Shown piece after piece: positions 42,853 through 51,299 of a stretch of 64,000 nucleotides of DNA; positions within the stretch are counted from its first letter, which is position 1; every line of letters begins with the position of its first letter. This DNA is from Casp-actino8 sp001510335 (GTDB lineage Bacteria; Actinomycetota; Acidimicrobiia; Acidimicrobiales; Ilumatobacteraceae), in NCBI GenBank assembly GCA_027729635.1, contig JAQCEM010000005.1, positions 18,489 through 82,488 of the forward strand, read 5' to 3'. The translations under genes and the position numbers were made by a program. Under the pieces are notes generated by a model. The model saw only the letters and a list, made by a program, of their open reading frames with translations. It was not told the origin of the DNA and did not search any database.

Positions 42853-44911
42853 CTCGAATCATCTGATCAAGCCAGATCACCAAATCTGGGGCGTACTTCA
42901 AATCAATATGTGCACCGTCTGGACGCATCTTTGGTTCAAACTCTCCGCCCGGATGGGCTTTCACCGCACTCGCAAAATCGGCGTAGACGACGCGATCATC
43001 ATTCTCGGCGAATCGTTCAATGAGTTCGTTGTATCGGGCCGAACGACTGGGATCTGCCTCATCAAACGGGGGCACCCCAGTTTCGCCAACGATGTAGGGA
43101 GGATCAACATTCGGTGTTGAAAGCCACACAATCTGCGAACCCGCCGATGACATCACATCGATGAAACTCGTGAACTGTTCGAGTAGCCATGCGTCATATT
43201 TAGATTGACCAATGTGCGACCAACCATCCACACCCGAAATCTTTCGATCGGAAAGATCGGCTGTACCTCCAACAATGATCACCAAATTCGCGCGAAACTT
43301 CTGCACAATCGGTCCTAGCGAATCACGCCACTCGGTACAACCTGGACGAAAATCTTGTTCGACTCCGAGATAATTGATCGGCGTATTTTCACCAATTCCA
43401 CAACCAACTCCTGGACTTGGCTGAACGGTGACTTGATTGGTTTCTTCCCAATCATCAAGTCCAGACGCCAAAACCCAACTTTGTGAGTCACCCACCATCA
43501 TGATGCGAGCGGGCAACTCTTCGTCAACTGGTGAAACGATTGGTGCATTCGCTGGTAGGTCAGGCAAATCTGCAAGGGCCTGTTGCTGCAGTGCGAGCGC
43601 TTCTTCACTCAAAGTTGACATCACATCATCAGCACGACTCCGATGAGCGTTACCGGCAAATGCAATAACAGTGCCCACGAGTGCCATCAACGCCAGATAG
43701 ATGAAAAGTTTCTTGCCCTGCCACATCTTGCGTTGACGTACTGGATTCTCAAGCAAGTAATAGATCAAACACACCACCAACATGGTGCTTGCGGCTTTCG
43801 CAACGAACATCCAGAAATGATCAACCGTGACCCAATCGGTTCCTGGCACACGAATTCGCGGCAAGTTCGGATTAAGTCGTAGTGATTCCCATAATAAGAA
43901 CATTGGCCAATGGACCAAGTAAATCGTGTATGTCACTTGACCCATCCAGGCAAGAGGTTTCCACGATAAGAAACTGCACATGCCGCTTCCGCTCGCCGCA
44001 TACGCAATGATCAACAAGGTGATCAATCCGTTAAAGAATACTGCCCAAGGGAAGAAAACATCACTCCATTGGTTTTGCCAACCGATCTTGAACCAAACAA
44101 TGAATGCTCCAACAATGAGCGGCCACGACAGAGCCACAAAAATTGGCCTTCGTAATGCATCAATGATTTTGGGTACATAACGCCAAACCGACCACAAAAC
44201 AGCAAACGCTGCGCCCATCAAAAACTCGCCAACACGCACTTCAGTTGCGTAATAAGCGCACGACGAATCTGAACATTGAGCGTTTAAGACTGGCAACTGA
44301 CTCCACAACGGCGAATTCGTGCGATAGTACGCACCAAGTGCAATTGCGCCGATGGCAAGCGTTGTGAGAACAACAAATAGTTTCCACACGGTGCGTCGCG
44401 TCATTTTCTTACGTAAGAGAAACAGACACAAAACTGGAAAAACCAAATACACCTGTTCTTCTAACGAAAGACTCCACAAGTGTTGAAGCGGGTTACCGAG
44501 ACCAAATAATCCGCCGTAACTCTTACCCGCTGATTGCAAATAGATGTTCTCGAAGTACGACAGGCCGGCGAACCATTCCCATGGCGCGAGTCGACGACCA
44601 GAACCTGGAAACAATGTCCAAATAACGACGACCGCCAAGAGCACAACAAACGATGCTGGAAACAGTCGTCGCGCTCGTCTTTCATAGAACGTGCGTAACG
44701 AAATCGTTCCCGACTTATCCCACTCGGCCACAATCAATCGCGTAATCAAAAATCCAGAAAGCGTGAAGAACATGGAAACGGTCAGCTCACCGCCGGTCAT
44801 CCACGTGATGCTGTGGTGATAGAGCAAAACAATGATGACCGCAAGACCGCGAACACCGTCTAATGCAGGCAAATGCCCAAGACGCGTTTCAATGCGAGGT
44901 TCGTCCGACAT
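42833..44911 (-). CDS. OafA/YrhL-type acyltransferase with C-terminal SGNH domain
   Basis: Membrane O-acyltransferase, 692 residues. Residues 10-400 form the acyltransferase-3 domain: LPALDGVRGLAVIIVLLYHH carries the conserved DGxRG and the catalytic His, and the SFFTLSGFLI-type block reads MFFTLSGFLI. Residues 460-690 form an SGNH hydrolase-like domain with MMVGDSQS (Ser nucleophile) and RPDGAHIDL (Asp-His). Such proteins acetylate or acylate surface polysaccharides or peptidoglycan. It is first of a two-gene unit with the GT39-like protein. A second gene of the same architecture is at 55796-57799. Confidence 0.9.
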   Translation of the reverse strand: MSDEPRIETRLGHLPALDGVRGLAVIIVLLYHHSITWMTGGELTVSMFFTLSGFLITRLIVAEWDKSGTISLRTFYERRARRLFPASFVVLLAVVVIWTLFPGSGRRLAPWEWFAGLSYFENIYLQSAGKSYGGLFGLGNPLQHLWSLSLEEQVYLVFPVLCLFLLRKKMTRRTVWKLFVVLTTLAIGAIALGAYYRTNSPLWSQLPVLNAQCSDSSCAYYATEVRVGEFLMGAAFAVLWSVWRYVPKIIDALRRPIFVALSWPLIVGAFIVWFKIGWQNQWSDVFFPWAVFFNGLITLLIIAYAASGSGMCSFLSWKPLAWMGQVTYTIYLVHWPMFLLWESLRLNPNLPRIRVPGTDWVTVDHFWMFVAKAASTMLVVCLIYYLLENPVRQRKMWQGKKLFIYLALMALVGTVIAFAGNAHRSRADDVMSTLSEEALALQQQALADLPDLPANAPIVSPVDEELPARIMMVGDSQSWVLASGLDDWEETNQVTVQPSPGVGCGIGENTPINYLGVEQDFRPGCTEWRDSLGPIVQKFRANLVIIVGGTADLSDRKISGVDGWSHIGQSKYDAWLLEQFTSFIDVMSSAGSQIVWLSTPNVDPPYIVGETGVPPFDEADPSRSARYNELIERFAENDDRVVYADFASAVKAHPGGEFEPKMRPDGAHIDLKYAPDLVIWLDQMIRDVYVAP

Positions 44912-44951
44912 GCCGAGGCAAGGTTAACTGTTGATAGTCAACGGCTGAGGG

Positions 44952-45683
44952 CTACTCGACTAAACGCAACCCCGTCGGCGCCATTGATCGTTCGGCGTGG
45001 GGTAATTCAACGACAAACTCGGTGCGGTGCGCCGGAAAGACATGTTCTGATAACAAAACGGCTCGGCCATCGGTGTCGGTTGTGGTTCGGGTACAACGAA
45101 GTACGGGCGAGCCGACGGGTATCCCCAATAATTGGGCATTCTCAGCTGAAGCGGCGTCAGCCCCAATGGTCTGAGTCGCTCCTTTGAGCGGCACATCTAA
45201 CAGTTCATAAAACGGAGACCGCTCAACATCAGCCCTCGACAAATGCTGGCCCAGGTCGGAGCGACACCACACCGTCACTAATGCGAATGGCTCACCGTCG
45301 GCCAAATTCAGTCGTTTCACGCGCAAAACTTGATCGGCTCCCAAAATCTTGGCGACCTGTATCGAGGCCTTTTCAAAGGCAAACTCCAAAATTCGCCGCT
45401 CTGGTTTAATCCCGCCGTCGGACAGCTGCGCTTCGATCGTCGCCAACTGACCCAAACTTTGTTGCAGCGGAGCCGCCGCGACAAACCACCCAAAACCTTG
45501 ACGAGCATCAACAAGTCCCTGATCGCGCAGAGTTTCAAGTGCTCGACGAATCGTCACTCGACTCGCCGCAAACTCCGAGCCCAATTCTGATTCAGACGGC
45601 AATAAACGACCCGCTCCATAGGTGCCGTCTTGCACACGCGTGCGCAACTCATCGGCTATGACTCTGTACCTGATCTGACGCAC
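44952..45683 (-). CDS. GntR-family regulator with UTRA domain
   Basis: HutC-subfamily GntR regulator, 243 residues. Residues 1-70 are the winged helix (LRTRVQDGTYGAGRLLPSES, FAASRVTIRRALETLRDQGL); residues 85-240 are a UTRA effector domain ending with a CTRTTTDTDGRAVLLSEHVF segment. The GTG start is only 20 bases from the divergent aconitase ATG. A perfect TATAAT sits six bases upstream of this GTG, so its mRNA is probably leaderless. Overlapping promoters and a shared motif at the icd promoter point to control of aconitase and isocitrate dehydrogenase, with a TCA-related effector (inference). Confidence 0.88.
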   Translation of the reverse strand: MRQIRYRVIADELRTRVQDGTYGAGRLLPSESELGSEFAASRVTIRRALETLRDQGLVDARQGFGWFVAAAPLQQSLGQLATIEAQLSDGGIKPERRILEFAFEKASIQVAKILGADQVLRVKRLNLADGEPFALVTVWCRSDLGQHLSRADVERSPFYELLDVPLKGATQTIGADAASAENAQLLGIPVGSPVLRCTRTTTDTDGRAVLLSEHVFPAHRTEFVVELPHAERSMAPTGLRLVE

Positions 45684-45703
45684 ACTTGTATTATACTTGT
45701 CTC
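45684..45703. promoter_or_regulatory. Bidirectional promoter/operator between gntR and acn
   Basis: The 17-base element ACTTGT-ATTAT-ACTTGT (45684-45700) contains a forward -10 TATACT (45692-45697) and a reverse -10 TATAAT (complement of 45690-45695). Each is exactly six bases from its own start codon (ATG 45704 forward, GTG 45683 reverse), implying two leaderless messages. Direct repeats of ACTTGT spaced eleven bases apart would suit a dimeric regulator. The same element occurs before icd. Confidence 0.7.
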
Positions 45704-47971
45704 ATGAGCTCCGTTTCCGCAGGCACCCCCTTCGAACTAGTCAACAACGTGTATTCCACGCTCACCGGGCGTTCCGCGTTAGGTCGCCAACGTCTTGGGC
45801 GCCCCCTCACATTGGCCGAAAAGATTTTGATCAACCACCTCGTTGATCCCACCACTCAAGAAATGGTGCGTGGCGGAAGTTACGCCGACTTCAATCCCGA
45901 TCGCGTGGCCATGCAAGATGCCACGGCACAAATGGCTTTGCTGCAGTTCATGACGGCCGGTCTCCCGACCACCGCAGTGCCATCGACTGTTCACTGCGAT
46001 CACCTCATCTTGGCCAAAGTTGGCGCCAAGATCGACCTCGGTGTTGCCATTGAAGACAACCACGAGGTGTACGACTTCTTGAAGACCGTGTCGGCTAAAT
46101 ACGGCATTGGTTTTTGGGGTCCCGGTAGCGGAATCATTCACCAAGTTGTACTCGAGAATTATGCGTTCCCCGGCGGCATGATGATCGGCACCGACAGCCA
46201 CACACCGAATGCTGGTGGACTCGGAATGGTTGCCATCGGTGTCGGTGGAGCCGACGCAGTTGACGTGATGACTGGTTTCCCCTTCAACGTGAAATGGCCC
46301 AAAGTGATCGGCGTCAAACTGACCGGAACACTCAGCGGTTGGTCATCACCTAAAGACGTCATTCTTGAAGTTGCTCGTGTTCTTACGGTCGAAGGTGGCA
46401 CCGGAGCAATCGTCGAATATTTCGGTCCCGGCGCCGACAGCATCTCTGCAACCGGAAAAGCCACGGTCTGCAACATGGGAGCCGAAATCGGCGCTACGTG
46501 TTCGGTATTTGCTTACGACTCAAACATGTCGGACTACTTAAAGGCCACTAATCGTGCTGCCATCGCCGCAGCCGCCGATGCAGTCGCTGCCGATCTTCGT
46601 CCCGATGAAGGCGCACACTACGACCAGATGATCGAGATCAACCTCGACGACCTCAAGCCGCTTATCAACGGACCTCACTCTCCAGATCGCGCCCACCGAA
46701 CTGGTAAAGCAGTTGGTGACGCTGCTCGTGAAAACGGTTGGCCCATTGAAGTTTCGGCAGCGCTCATTGGCTCATGCACTAACTCGTCATACGAAGACAT
46801 CACTCGTGCTGCATCAATTGCTCGTCAAGCCGTCGCTGCTGGTCTCAAGGCCAAGTGCGAACTACTCATCAGCCCAGGCTCAGAACAAATTCGTGCCACC
46901 ATTGAACGAGATGGTTTACTCGCCGATCTTGAAGCGGTCGGCGCAACCGTTCTTGCGAACGCATGTGGTCCGTGCATTGGTCAATGGGAACGATCAAAAG
47001 AAGCAACTGACAAGCCGAACAGCATCGTCAACTCGTTCAACCGCAACTTCCCCAAGCGTGCTGACGGTTCAGCGAACACTTTGAGCTTCGTCACTTCGCC
47101 CGACACTGTGATGGCAATCGCTCTATCTGGTCAACTCGACTTTGATCCCACGACCGACACCATCACTGCCCCTGACGGAACCGAAGTGCGCCTGATTGCA
47201 CCAATCGGCGAAGTATTGCCGAGCGATGGTTACGACCCGGGCTCAAATACATTCACTGCACCTCCTGCGGATGGAACTGGCGTCTCAGTTGCCGTCAGCC
47301 CAACGAGTACCCGCTTGCAATTGCTTGAACCATTCCCCGCATGGGACGGCAGGGATTATCTTGGTCTGCCCGTGCTCATGAAGGCCAAAGGCAAGTGCAC
47401 CACCGACCATATTTCGGCCGCTGGTAAATGGCTCACCTATCGCGGTCACCTCGAAAACATTTCGGGGAACTTGTTCATCGGTGCTGTCAATGCATACGAC
47501 GATGCAGTTGGTGAAGGTAAAGACATCACCGATGGAGCCACCCGCCTGTACCCCGATATCGCCAAGAACTACAGCAATGCTGGTATTCGCTGGTGTGCAA
47601 TTGGCGACCGCAACTATGGCGAAGGCTCATCACGCGAACACGCTGCAATGGAACCGCGCTTCCGTGGTGGCGTTGTGATTTTCGCTCGTTCATTCGCTCG
47701 CATCCACGAGACCAATCTCAAGAAGCAGGGTTTGGTTCCGTTGACATTTGCTGATCCAAACACCTACGACCTCATCGGCGAGGATGATCGCATCAACGTG
47801 CTCAACCTTCCACCGGTTCCTGGTCAAAATGTGAAGTGTCAGATCGTCAAGTCCGATGGCACCATCATTGACTTTGAAGGTGTCCAAACTTTCAGCCCCG
47901 AACAAGTCGAATGGTTCAAGGCAGGTTCGGCACTCAACATCGTGCGGGCCAAAGTCGCCAGCGGCAACTGA
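45704..47971 (+). CDS. acn: Aconitate hydratase (mitochondrial-type)
   Basis: Citrate/isocitrate-interconverting 4Fe-4S enzyme of the TCA cycle, 755 residues. Cluster cysteines lie in IGSCTNSS and NACGPCIGQW. Other signatures are GTDSHTPNAGGLGM, TTDHISAAGKW and GEGSSREHAAMEP. The length and the short swivel arrangement match the mitochondrial-type aconitase rather than the 850-900 residue AcnA/AcnB of most bacteria. The start is the ATG at 45704, just after the -10, so no leader is expected; an upstream TTG frame is inside the promoter. It is divergent from the GntR regulator, which probably controls it. Confidence 0.95.
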   Translation: MSSVSAGTPFELVNNVYSTLTGRSALGRQRLGRPLTLAEKILINHLVDPTTQEMVRGGSYADFNPDRVAMQDATAQMALLQFMTAGLPTTAVPSTVHCDHLILAKVGAKIDLGVAIEDNHEVYDFLKTVSAKYGIGFWGPGSGIIHQVVLENYAFPGGMMIGTDSHTPNAGGLGMVAIGVGGADAVDVMTGFPFNVKWPKVIGVKLTGTLSGWSSPKDVILEVARVLTVEGGTGAIVEYFGPGADSISATGKATVCNMGAEIGATCSVFAYDSNMSDYLKATNRAAIAAAADAVAADLRPDEGAHYDQMIEINLDDLKPLINGPHSPDRAHRTGKAVGDAARENGWPIEVSAALIGSCTNSSYEDITRAASIARQAVAAGLKAKCELLISPGSEQIRATIERDGLLADLEAVGATVLANACGPCIGQWERSKEATDKPNSIVNSFNRNFPKRADGSANTLSFVTSPDTVMAIALSGQLDFDPTTDTITAPDGTEVRLIAPIGEVLPSDGYDPGSNTFTAPPADGTGVSVAVSPTSTRLQLLEPFPAWDGRDYLGLPVLMKAKGKCTTDHISAAGKWLTYRGHLENISGNLFIGAVNAYDDAVGEGKDITDGATRLYPDIAKNYSNAGIRWCAIGDRNYGEGSSREHAAMEPRFRGGVVIFARSFARIHETNLKKQGLVPLTFADPNTYDLIGEDDRINVLNLPPVPGQNVKCQIVKSDGTIIDFEGVQTFSPEQVEWFKAGSALNIVRAKVASGN

Positions 47972-48001
47972 GCCGTCGCTGCTTGACCTGAGATCATCAA
48001 T

Positions 48002-48667
48002 ATGGAACTTCGCGACGGCATCCGAACCACGGGTGCCGTTCGTGGTTTCACCGACCAAGTTGTTGACGATCAAGTCGTACATGACATTCTTGACGATGCG
48101 AGATTTGCACCGAGTGGCGGCAATCGCCAGCCGTGGCGAGTAGTTGTCGTCAAAGATCCAACGTTGCGTCACCAACTTGGCGAGTCCATGAAACCAGTTT
48201 GGGATGAATACGTTGCAATATCTTCGACCGGGAAAACTCCATTCACAGTTGTCGATGCATCGGCTTATCAACTTGCATCGGTAACGCCAGGAAATGTTCC
48301 CAACGACCTCTTAAACAACATCGGAAATATTCCAGTTGTACTAGCAGTAGCCGCCGATCTCGGCTCGATAGCAATGATGGACAAAGATCTCGACCGTGCA
48401 ACCATCACTGGTGGTGCATCGATCTACCCGTTTTGTTGGAGCGTTGTTCTTGCTGCTCGTTCTCGCGGGCTAGGCGGCGTCATCACAACTTTTGCTTCAC
48501 GCGTTGAGCCAACTACTGGACCACTACTCGGACTACCGCAAAACTGGGCACTTGCCGCGACCATCTTTCTTGGCCATCCGATCAAACAAACAACCAAACT
48601 CAAACGTCACGCGGTCGACAAGTTCACAACCATTGACGCGTTCAACGGCTCACCGTTTACGATCTAA
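48002..48667 (+). CDS. Nitroreductase-family flavoprotein
   Basis: A 221-residue nitroreductase-fold protein. The N-terminus reads RDGIRTTGAVRGFTDQVV, followed by FAPSGGNRQPWRVVVVKD, the FMN-binding block, and LAARSRGLGGVITTF near the C-terminus. It is distinct in sequence from the copy at 5578-6183 and closer to the subfamily with an RxTRxF N-terminus. It lies 30 bases after aconitase on the same strand and converges with the HAD-PlsC gene. Substrate unknown. Confidence 0.85.
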   Translation: MELRDGIRTTGAVRGFTDQVVDDQVVHDILDDARFAPSGGNRQPWRVVVVKDPTLRHQLGESMKPVWDEYVAISSTGKTPFTVVDASAYQLASVTPGNVPNDLLNNIGNIPVVLAVAADLGSIAMMDKDLDRATITGGASIYPFCWSVVLAARSRGLGGVITTFASRVEPTTGPLLGLPQNWALAATIFLGHPIKQTTKLKRHAVDKFTTIDAFNGSPFTI

Positions 48668-48677
48668 ACGGTGCCGG

Positions 48678-50114
48678 CTAGTCAGTGCCGGGACGACGCT
48701 TTGATTCGTTCGCAGGTTCACCTTTGTAACTTGACGGATACGAGCGCCGTAGTTCCTCGTCAGTAGGTGCTCGCTTCAACCGACTCTCTTCGGGCAATAA
48801 CGCGCTGATTGCAGTCATTAAGCGCTTGGTGTCGGGACCGGGCGACTTTGCTGTCATCGTCAACGCCTCGCCCACACGAATCGTGATCTGAGGCGGACTT
48901 GTCACATTCAAGAGGTTCGGTAAACGCGACGAACGGGGCCACACGTTTTCGGTTCCCCATAAACCAAGCGGAATGATTGGCACTTTGGCTTCTTTGGCTA
49001 AACGCGCTGCTCCCCAACGTCCCTTCAGCACTGGATCAAAAAATGCCGGCCCGCGAGGAATTGTTCCCTCCGGCATGATGGCCACAAGTTCGCCCGCAGC
49101 GAGTGCTTGCGAAGCCGCCAACAATGGCTCATCGCTTCCCGTTCCACGATCAACGCGAATTCCACCCAATGCTGTTGCTAGTTGACCAATCAGTGGTGCA
49201 TCAAAAACTTCTTTCTTTCCTAAGAAGCGCACGGGTCGACCAGTCTTTGCAACTGCGACTGCAATCGCCATCACATCGAAATACGAGCGGTGGTTGCCAC
49301 ACAGAATTGCTCCTCCCGCAGAGGGAATGTTCTCGGTTCCGTCAATATCAAATTGAGCAAACGGAATAAAAGCGGGTCGTGCCAACTGCAAGAGCAAACG
49401 TTGCAGTTCAAGATTGATCACCGGAATCTTCGCAACACCTAAGGGAACATCAAAGTGCATGACCGGCCAGCGTCGCGCCGCGGCCATCAAGATCATGCGC
49501 GGATCAGGATTGACCGCGACAGGATTGCCAACAGCAGCCAACAACGGAGTATCAAAAACGCTGTCGGAATAGGCGTAACAATCGGATAAGTCAATTCTTT
49601 GTGCTTCAGACCATGTGCGAACGGCCGCAAGCTTTCCGTTGTTCCACACAAACGGGCCATCAATGCGACCGTTATAAGTTCCGTCTGAGTTCAATCCATA
49701 ACGCGTTGCGACGACATCATCAAACTTCAGCAAATCTGCCAATGGTTTTACTAAGTCGTACGGCGTTGTTGTTGCCATCACTAATTTGCGACCCTCAGCA
49801 CGATGATGCGCAATCACCGACAACGCGTACGGTGGAACTAGATCAAAAAGTTCTTGCGCGGCATGTGCAGCGATCCGTTGAATATCGCTTTGTCTTTGAC
49901 CCTTCGCCAAAGCTGCTGCTTGACGTGCCAACGCCATCGACGGCAATGTTTCACCAATGCGATTGAAAAGTTCGTAGAGCGCTGCTTCGCCAGGGACCGA
50001 GCGCGTCAACAATCCAGCGTCGCGCATCGCGTGAGAAAAAACTGCTCCTGAGGCTCCGGTCAACAAAGTTCGATCCAGATCAAAAAATGCCGCGCCCATG
50101 TTGACCTTGGTCAT
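48678..50114 (-). CDS. HAD-IB hydrolase fused to PlsC-type acyltransferase
   Basis: A fusion of about 478 residues. Residues 1-215 are a HAD-IB phosphatase domain with canonical motif I (FFDLDRTLL), MATTTPYDLVKPL and YADS-like YAYSDSVFDTPLL. Residues 240-430 are a PlsC-family acyltransferase with HX4D in CGNHRSYFDVMA and IMPEGTIPRG. The same architecture occurs in mycobacterial Rv2483c. It may dephosphorylate and acylate a lipid intermediate; the exact reaction is not known. The frame is open to 50201, but that start would lie inside the small RNA's terminator; ATG 50114 (or 50099, with AAGG) fits. The 6C-type RNA lies directly upstream on the same strand. Confidence 0.85.
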   Translation of the reverse strand: MTKVNMGAAFFDLDRTLLTGASGAVFSHAMRDAGLLTRSVPGEAALYELFNRIGETLPSMALARQAAALAKGQRQSDIQRIAAHAAQELFDLVPPYALSVIAHHRAEGRKLVMATTTPYDLVKPLADLLKFDDVVATRYGLNSDGTYNGRIDGPFVWNNGKLAAVRTWSEAQRIDLSDCYAYSDSVFDTPLLAAVGNPVAVNPDPRMILMAAARRWPVMHFDVPLGVAKIPVINLELQRLLLQLARPAFIPFAQFDIDGTENIPSAGGAILCGNHRSYFDVMAIAVAVAKTGRPVRFLGKKEVFDAPLIGQLATALGGIRVDRGTGSDEPLLAASQALAAGELVAIMPEGTIPRGPAFFDPVLKGRWGAARLAKEAKVPIIPLGLWGTENVWPRSSRLPNLLNVTSPPQITIRVGEALTMTAKSPGPDTKRLMTAISALLPEESRLKRAPTDEELRRSYPSSYKGEPANESKRRPGTD

Positions 50115-50162
50115 GACTCGTACGGTAACTGCCCGAGCGGGGCGAAAGAACATATCCCAAGA

Positions 50163-50276
50163 ACGGGAAAAGCCTCGCATGGGGGATGCGAGGCTTCTCA
50201 ACCTGATTCCCTGCGAATGGGAGATTCGCTAGAGGATCTTTCGTGAGCGTTTGGGGGGAAACGCTCAGCGACTAAC
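50163..50276 (-). ncRNA. 6C-type small RNA (hairpins with C-rich loops)
   Basis: Read on the reverse strand: TGAGCGTTT-CCCCCC-AAACGCTCA (50244-50267), then GCGAAT-CTCCC-ATTCGC (50213-50229), then AAGCCTCGCAT-CCCCC-ATGCGAGGCTT (50170-50196) followed by TTCCCG, a terminator-like end. C-rich loops on stable stems are the defining feature of the actinobacterial 6C RNA family, which pairs with G-rich ribosome-binding regions. A -35 TTGAGT and -10 CATAGT spaced 17 bp lie upstream. A HAD-type gene beside 6C RNA is also seen in mycobacteria (Rv3661 region). Ends are estimates. Confidence 0.75.
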
Positions 50277-50282
50277 AAACAA

Positions 50283-50311
50283 ACTATGCCCTATCAGCAC
50301 CTACAACTCAA
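50283..50311 (-). promoter_or_regulatory. Probable promoter of the 6C-type RNA
   Basis: On the reverse strand TTGAGT (50306-50311) and CATAGT (50283-50288) are separated by 17 bases, a fair sigma-70-type match placing the start near 50276, just ahead of the first hairpin. Confidence 0.5.
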
Positions 50312-50346
50312 GTAGATAGAGCAGATATCCACTATCATTTTTTGAG

Positions 50347-51282
50347 ATGGACCTCCGCCAGATCTCAACTCTTGTCGCAATCGCCGATCATGGATCATTT
50401 TCGGCAGCCGCCAAAGCCCTGTTCACCGTGCAGTCCAATGTTTCGGCCCATATCGCCCGCCTTGAAAAAGAATTGGGCATCACCGTGATCGATCGAGCAA
50501 CAGGACACATCACTGACGAGGGCAACCTTGTTGTTGAAAGGGGTCGTCGTATTTTGCGTGAATTCGACGATATTTCGGCCGATATTGCCGCCCTCGATGA
50601 TGTCGTCACGGGCGACACCCGCCTGGGCGTCATCGGCACCACTGGTCGTTGGTTGATGCCACAGTTCTTAACTCGGTTACAACAGGCTCATCCTGGGGTG
50701 CGCCCAACCATCTCTGAAGGCGGCACAACGAGCCTCATCCCCCGCTTATTGGCGGGGCAAATTGACGCCGCGATTGTCCACTTACCTGTTGAGAACACTG
50801 AACTGTTCGTTGAACCATTGTTTGCCGAGGATCTGGTGTTACTCGTTCACAGCAAACATCCATGGCACGGACTGCCAAGTTTGCCGATGTCAGCCCTGGG
50901 GGATCACCCGTTGCTGCTGCCTCCTCGTTCGGCCACCTTGCGTCGCATCATCAGTCGAGCCGCTGACACCCACGGCGTTTCGTTGACCGTTAAAGCCGAG
51001 ATCGATGGCGTGCGCCTCATGACTTCACTGGCCTTCGAGGGCTTTGGGGCTGCAATCGTTCCTGCCACGGCCATTCCTAATTGGTTAACCGGAGATTTTT
51101 CACGCATCACGGTTCCCGGACTGCCGCGACGAGTGGTCGGTTGGGTACAACGTAAACGCCCACGCCCTGGCCCACCAACGCGTGAAGCACTCAACATTGC
51201 TCGCGAACTCATCAACCAACGCGGCGGTCGACAACCCGGACTTCATGTAGGCGCCGACGCATTCCCGCTCAAGGCTCCATAG
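50347..51282 (+). CDS. LysR-family transcriptional regulator
   Basis: LysR-type regulator of 311 residues. The N-terminal helix-turn-helix reads MDLRQISTLVAIADHGSFSA and onward (SAAAKALFTVQSNVSAHIARLE), followed by the periplasmic-binding-like effector domain (TRLGVIGTTGRWLMPQFL, GQIDAAIVHLPVE, DLVLLVHSKHP). A -10 TATCAT sits eight bases before the ATG, so the leader is very short or absent. It is divergent from the 6C-type RNA and 17 bases upstream of the carboxyltransferase gene, which it may control. The effector is unknown. Confidence 0.9.
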   Translation: MDLRQISTLVAIADHGSFSAAAKALFTVQSNVSAHIARLEKELGITVIDRATGHITDEGNLVVERGRRILREFDDISADIAALDDVVTGDTRLGVIGTTGRWLMPQFLTRLQQAHPGVRPTISEGGTTSLIPRLLAGQIDAAIVHLPVENTELFVEPLFAEDLVLLVHSKHPWHGLPSLPMSALGDHPLLLPPRSATLRRIISRAADTHGVSLTVKAEIDGVRLMTSLAFEGFGAAIVPATAIPNWLTGDFSRITVPGLPRRVVGWVQRKRPRPGPPTREALNIARELINQRGGRQPGLHVGADAFPLKAP

Positions 51283-51299
51283 GGCGTACTGTACAAGTT

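Noticed and set aside
47690..48271. 193-codon reverse frame
   Set aside because: It overlaps the 3' end of aconitase and the start of the nitroreductase, both well supported.
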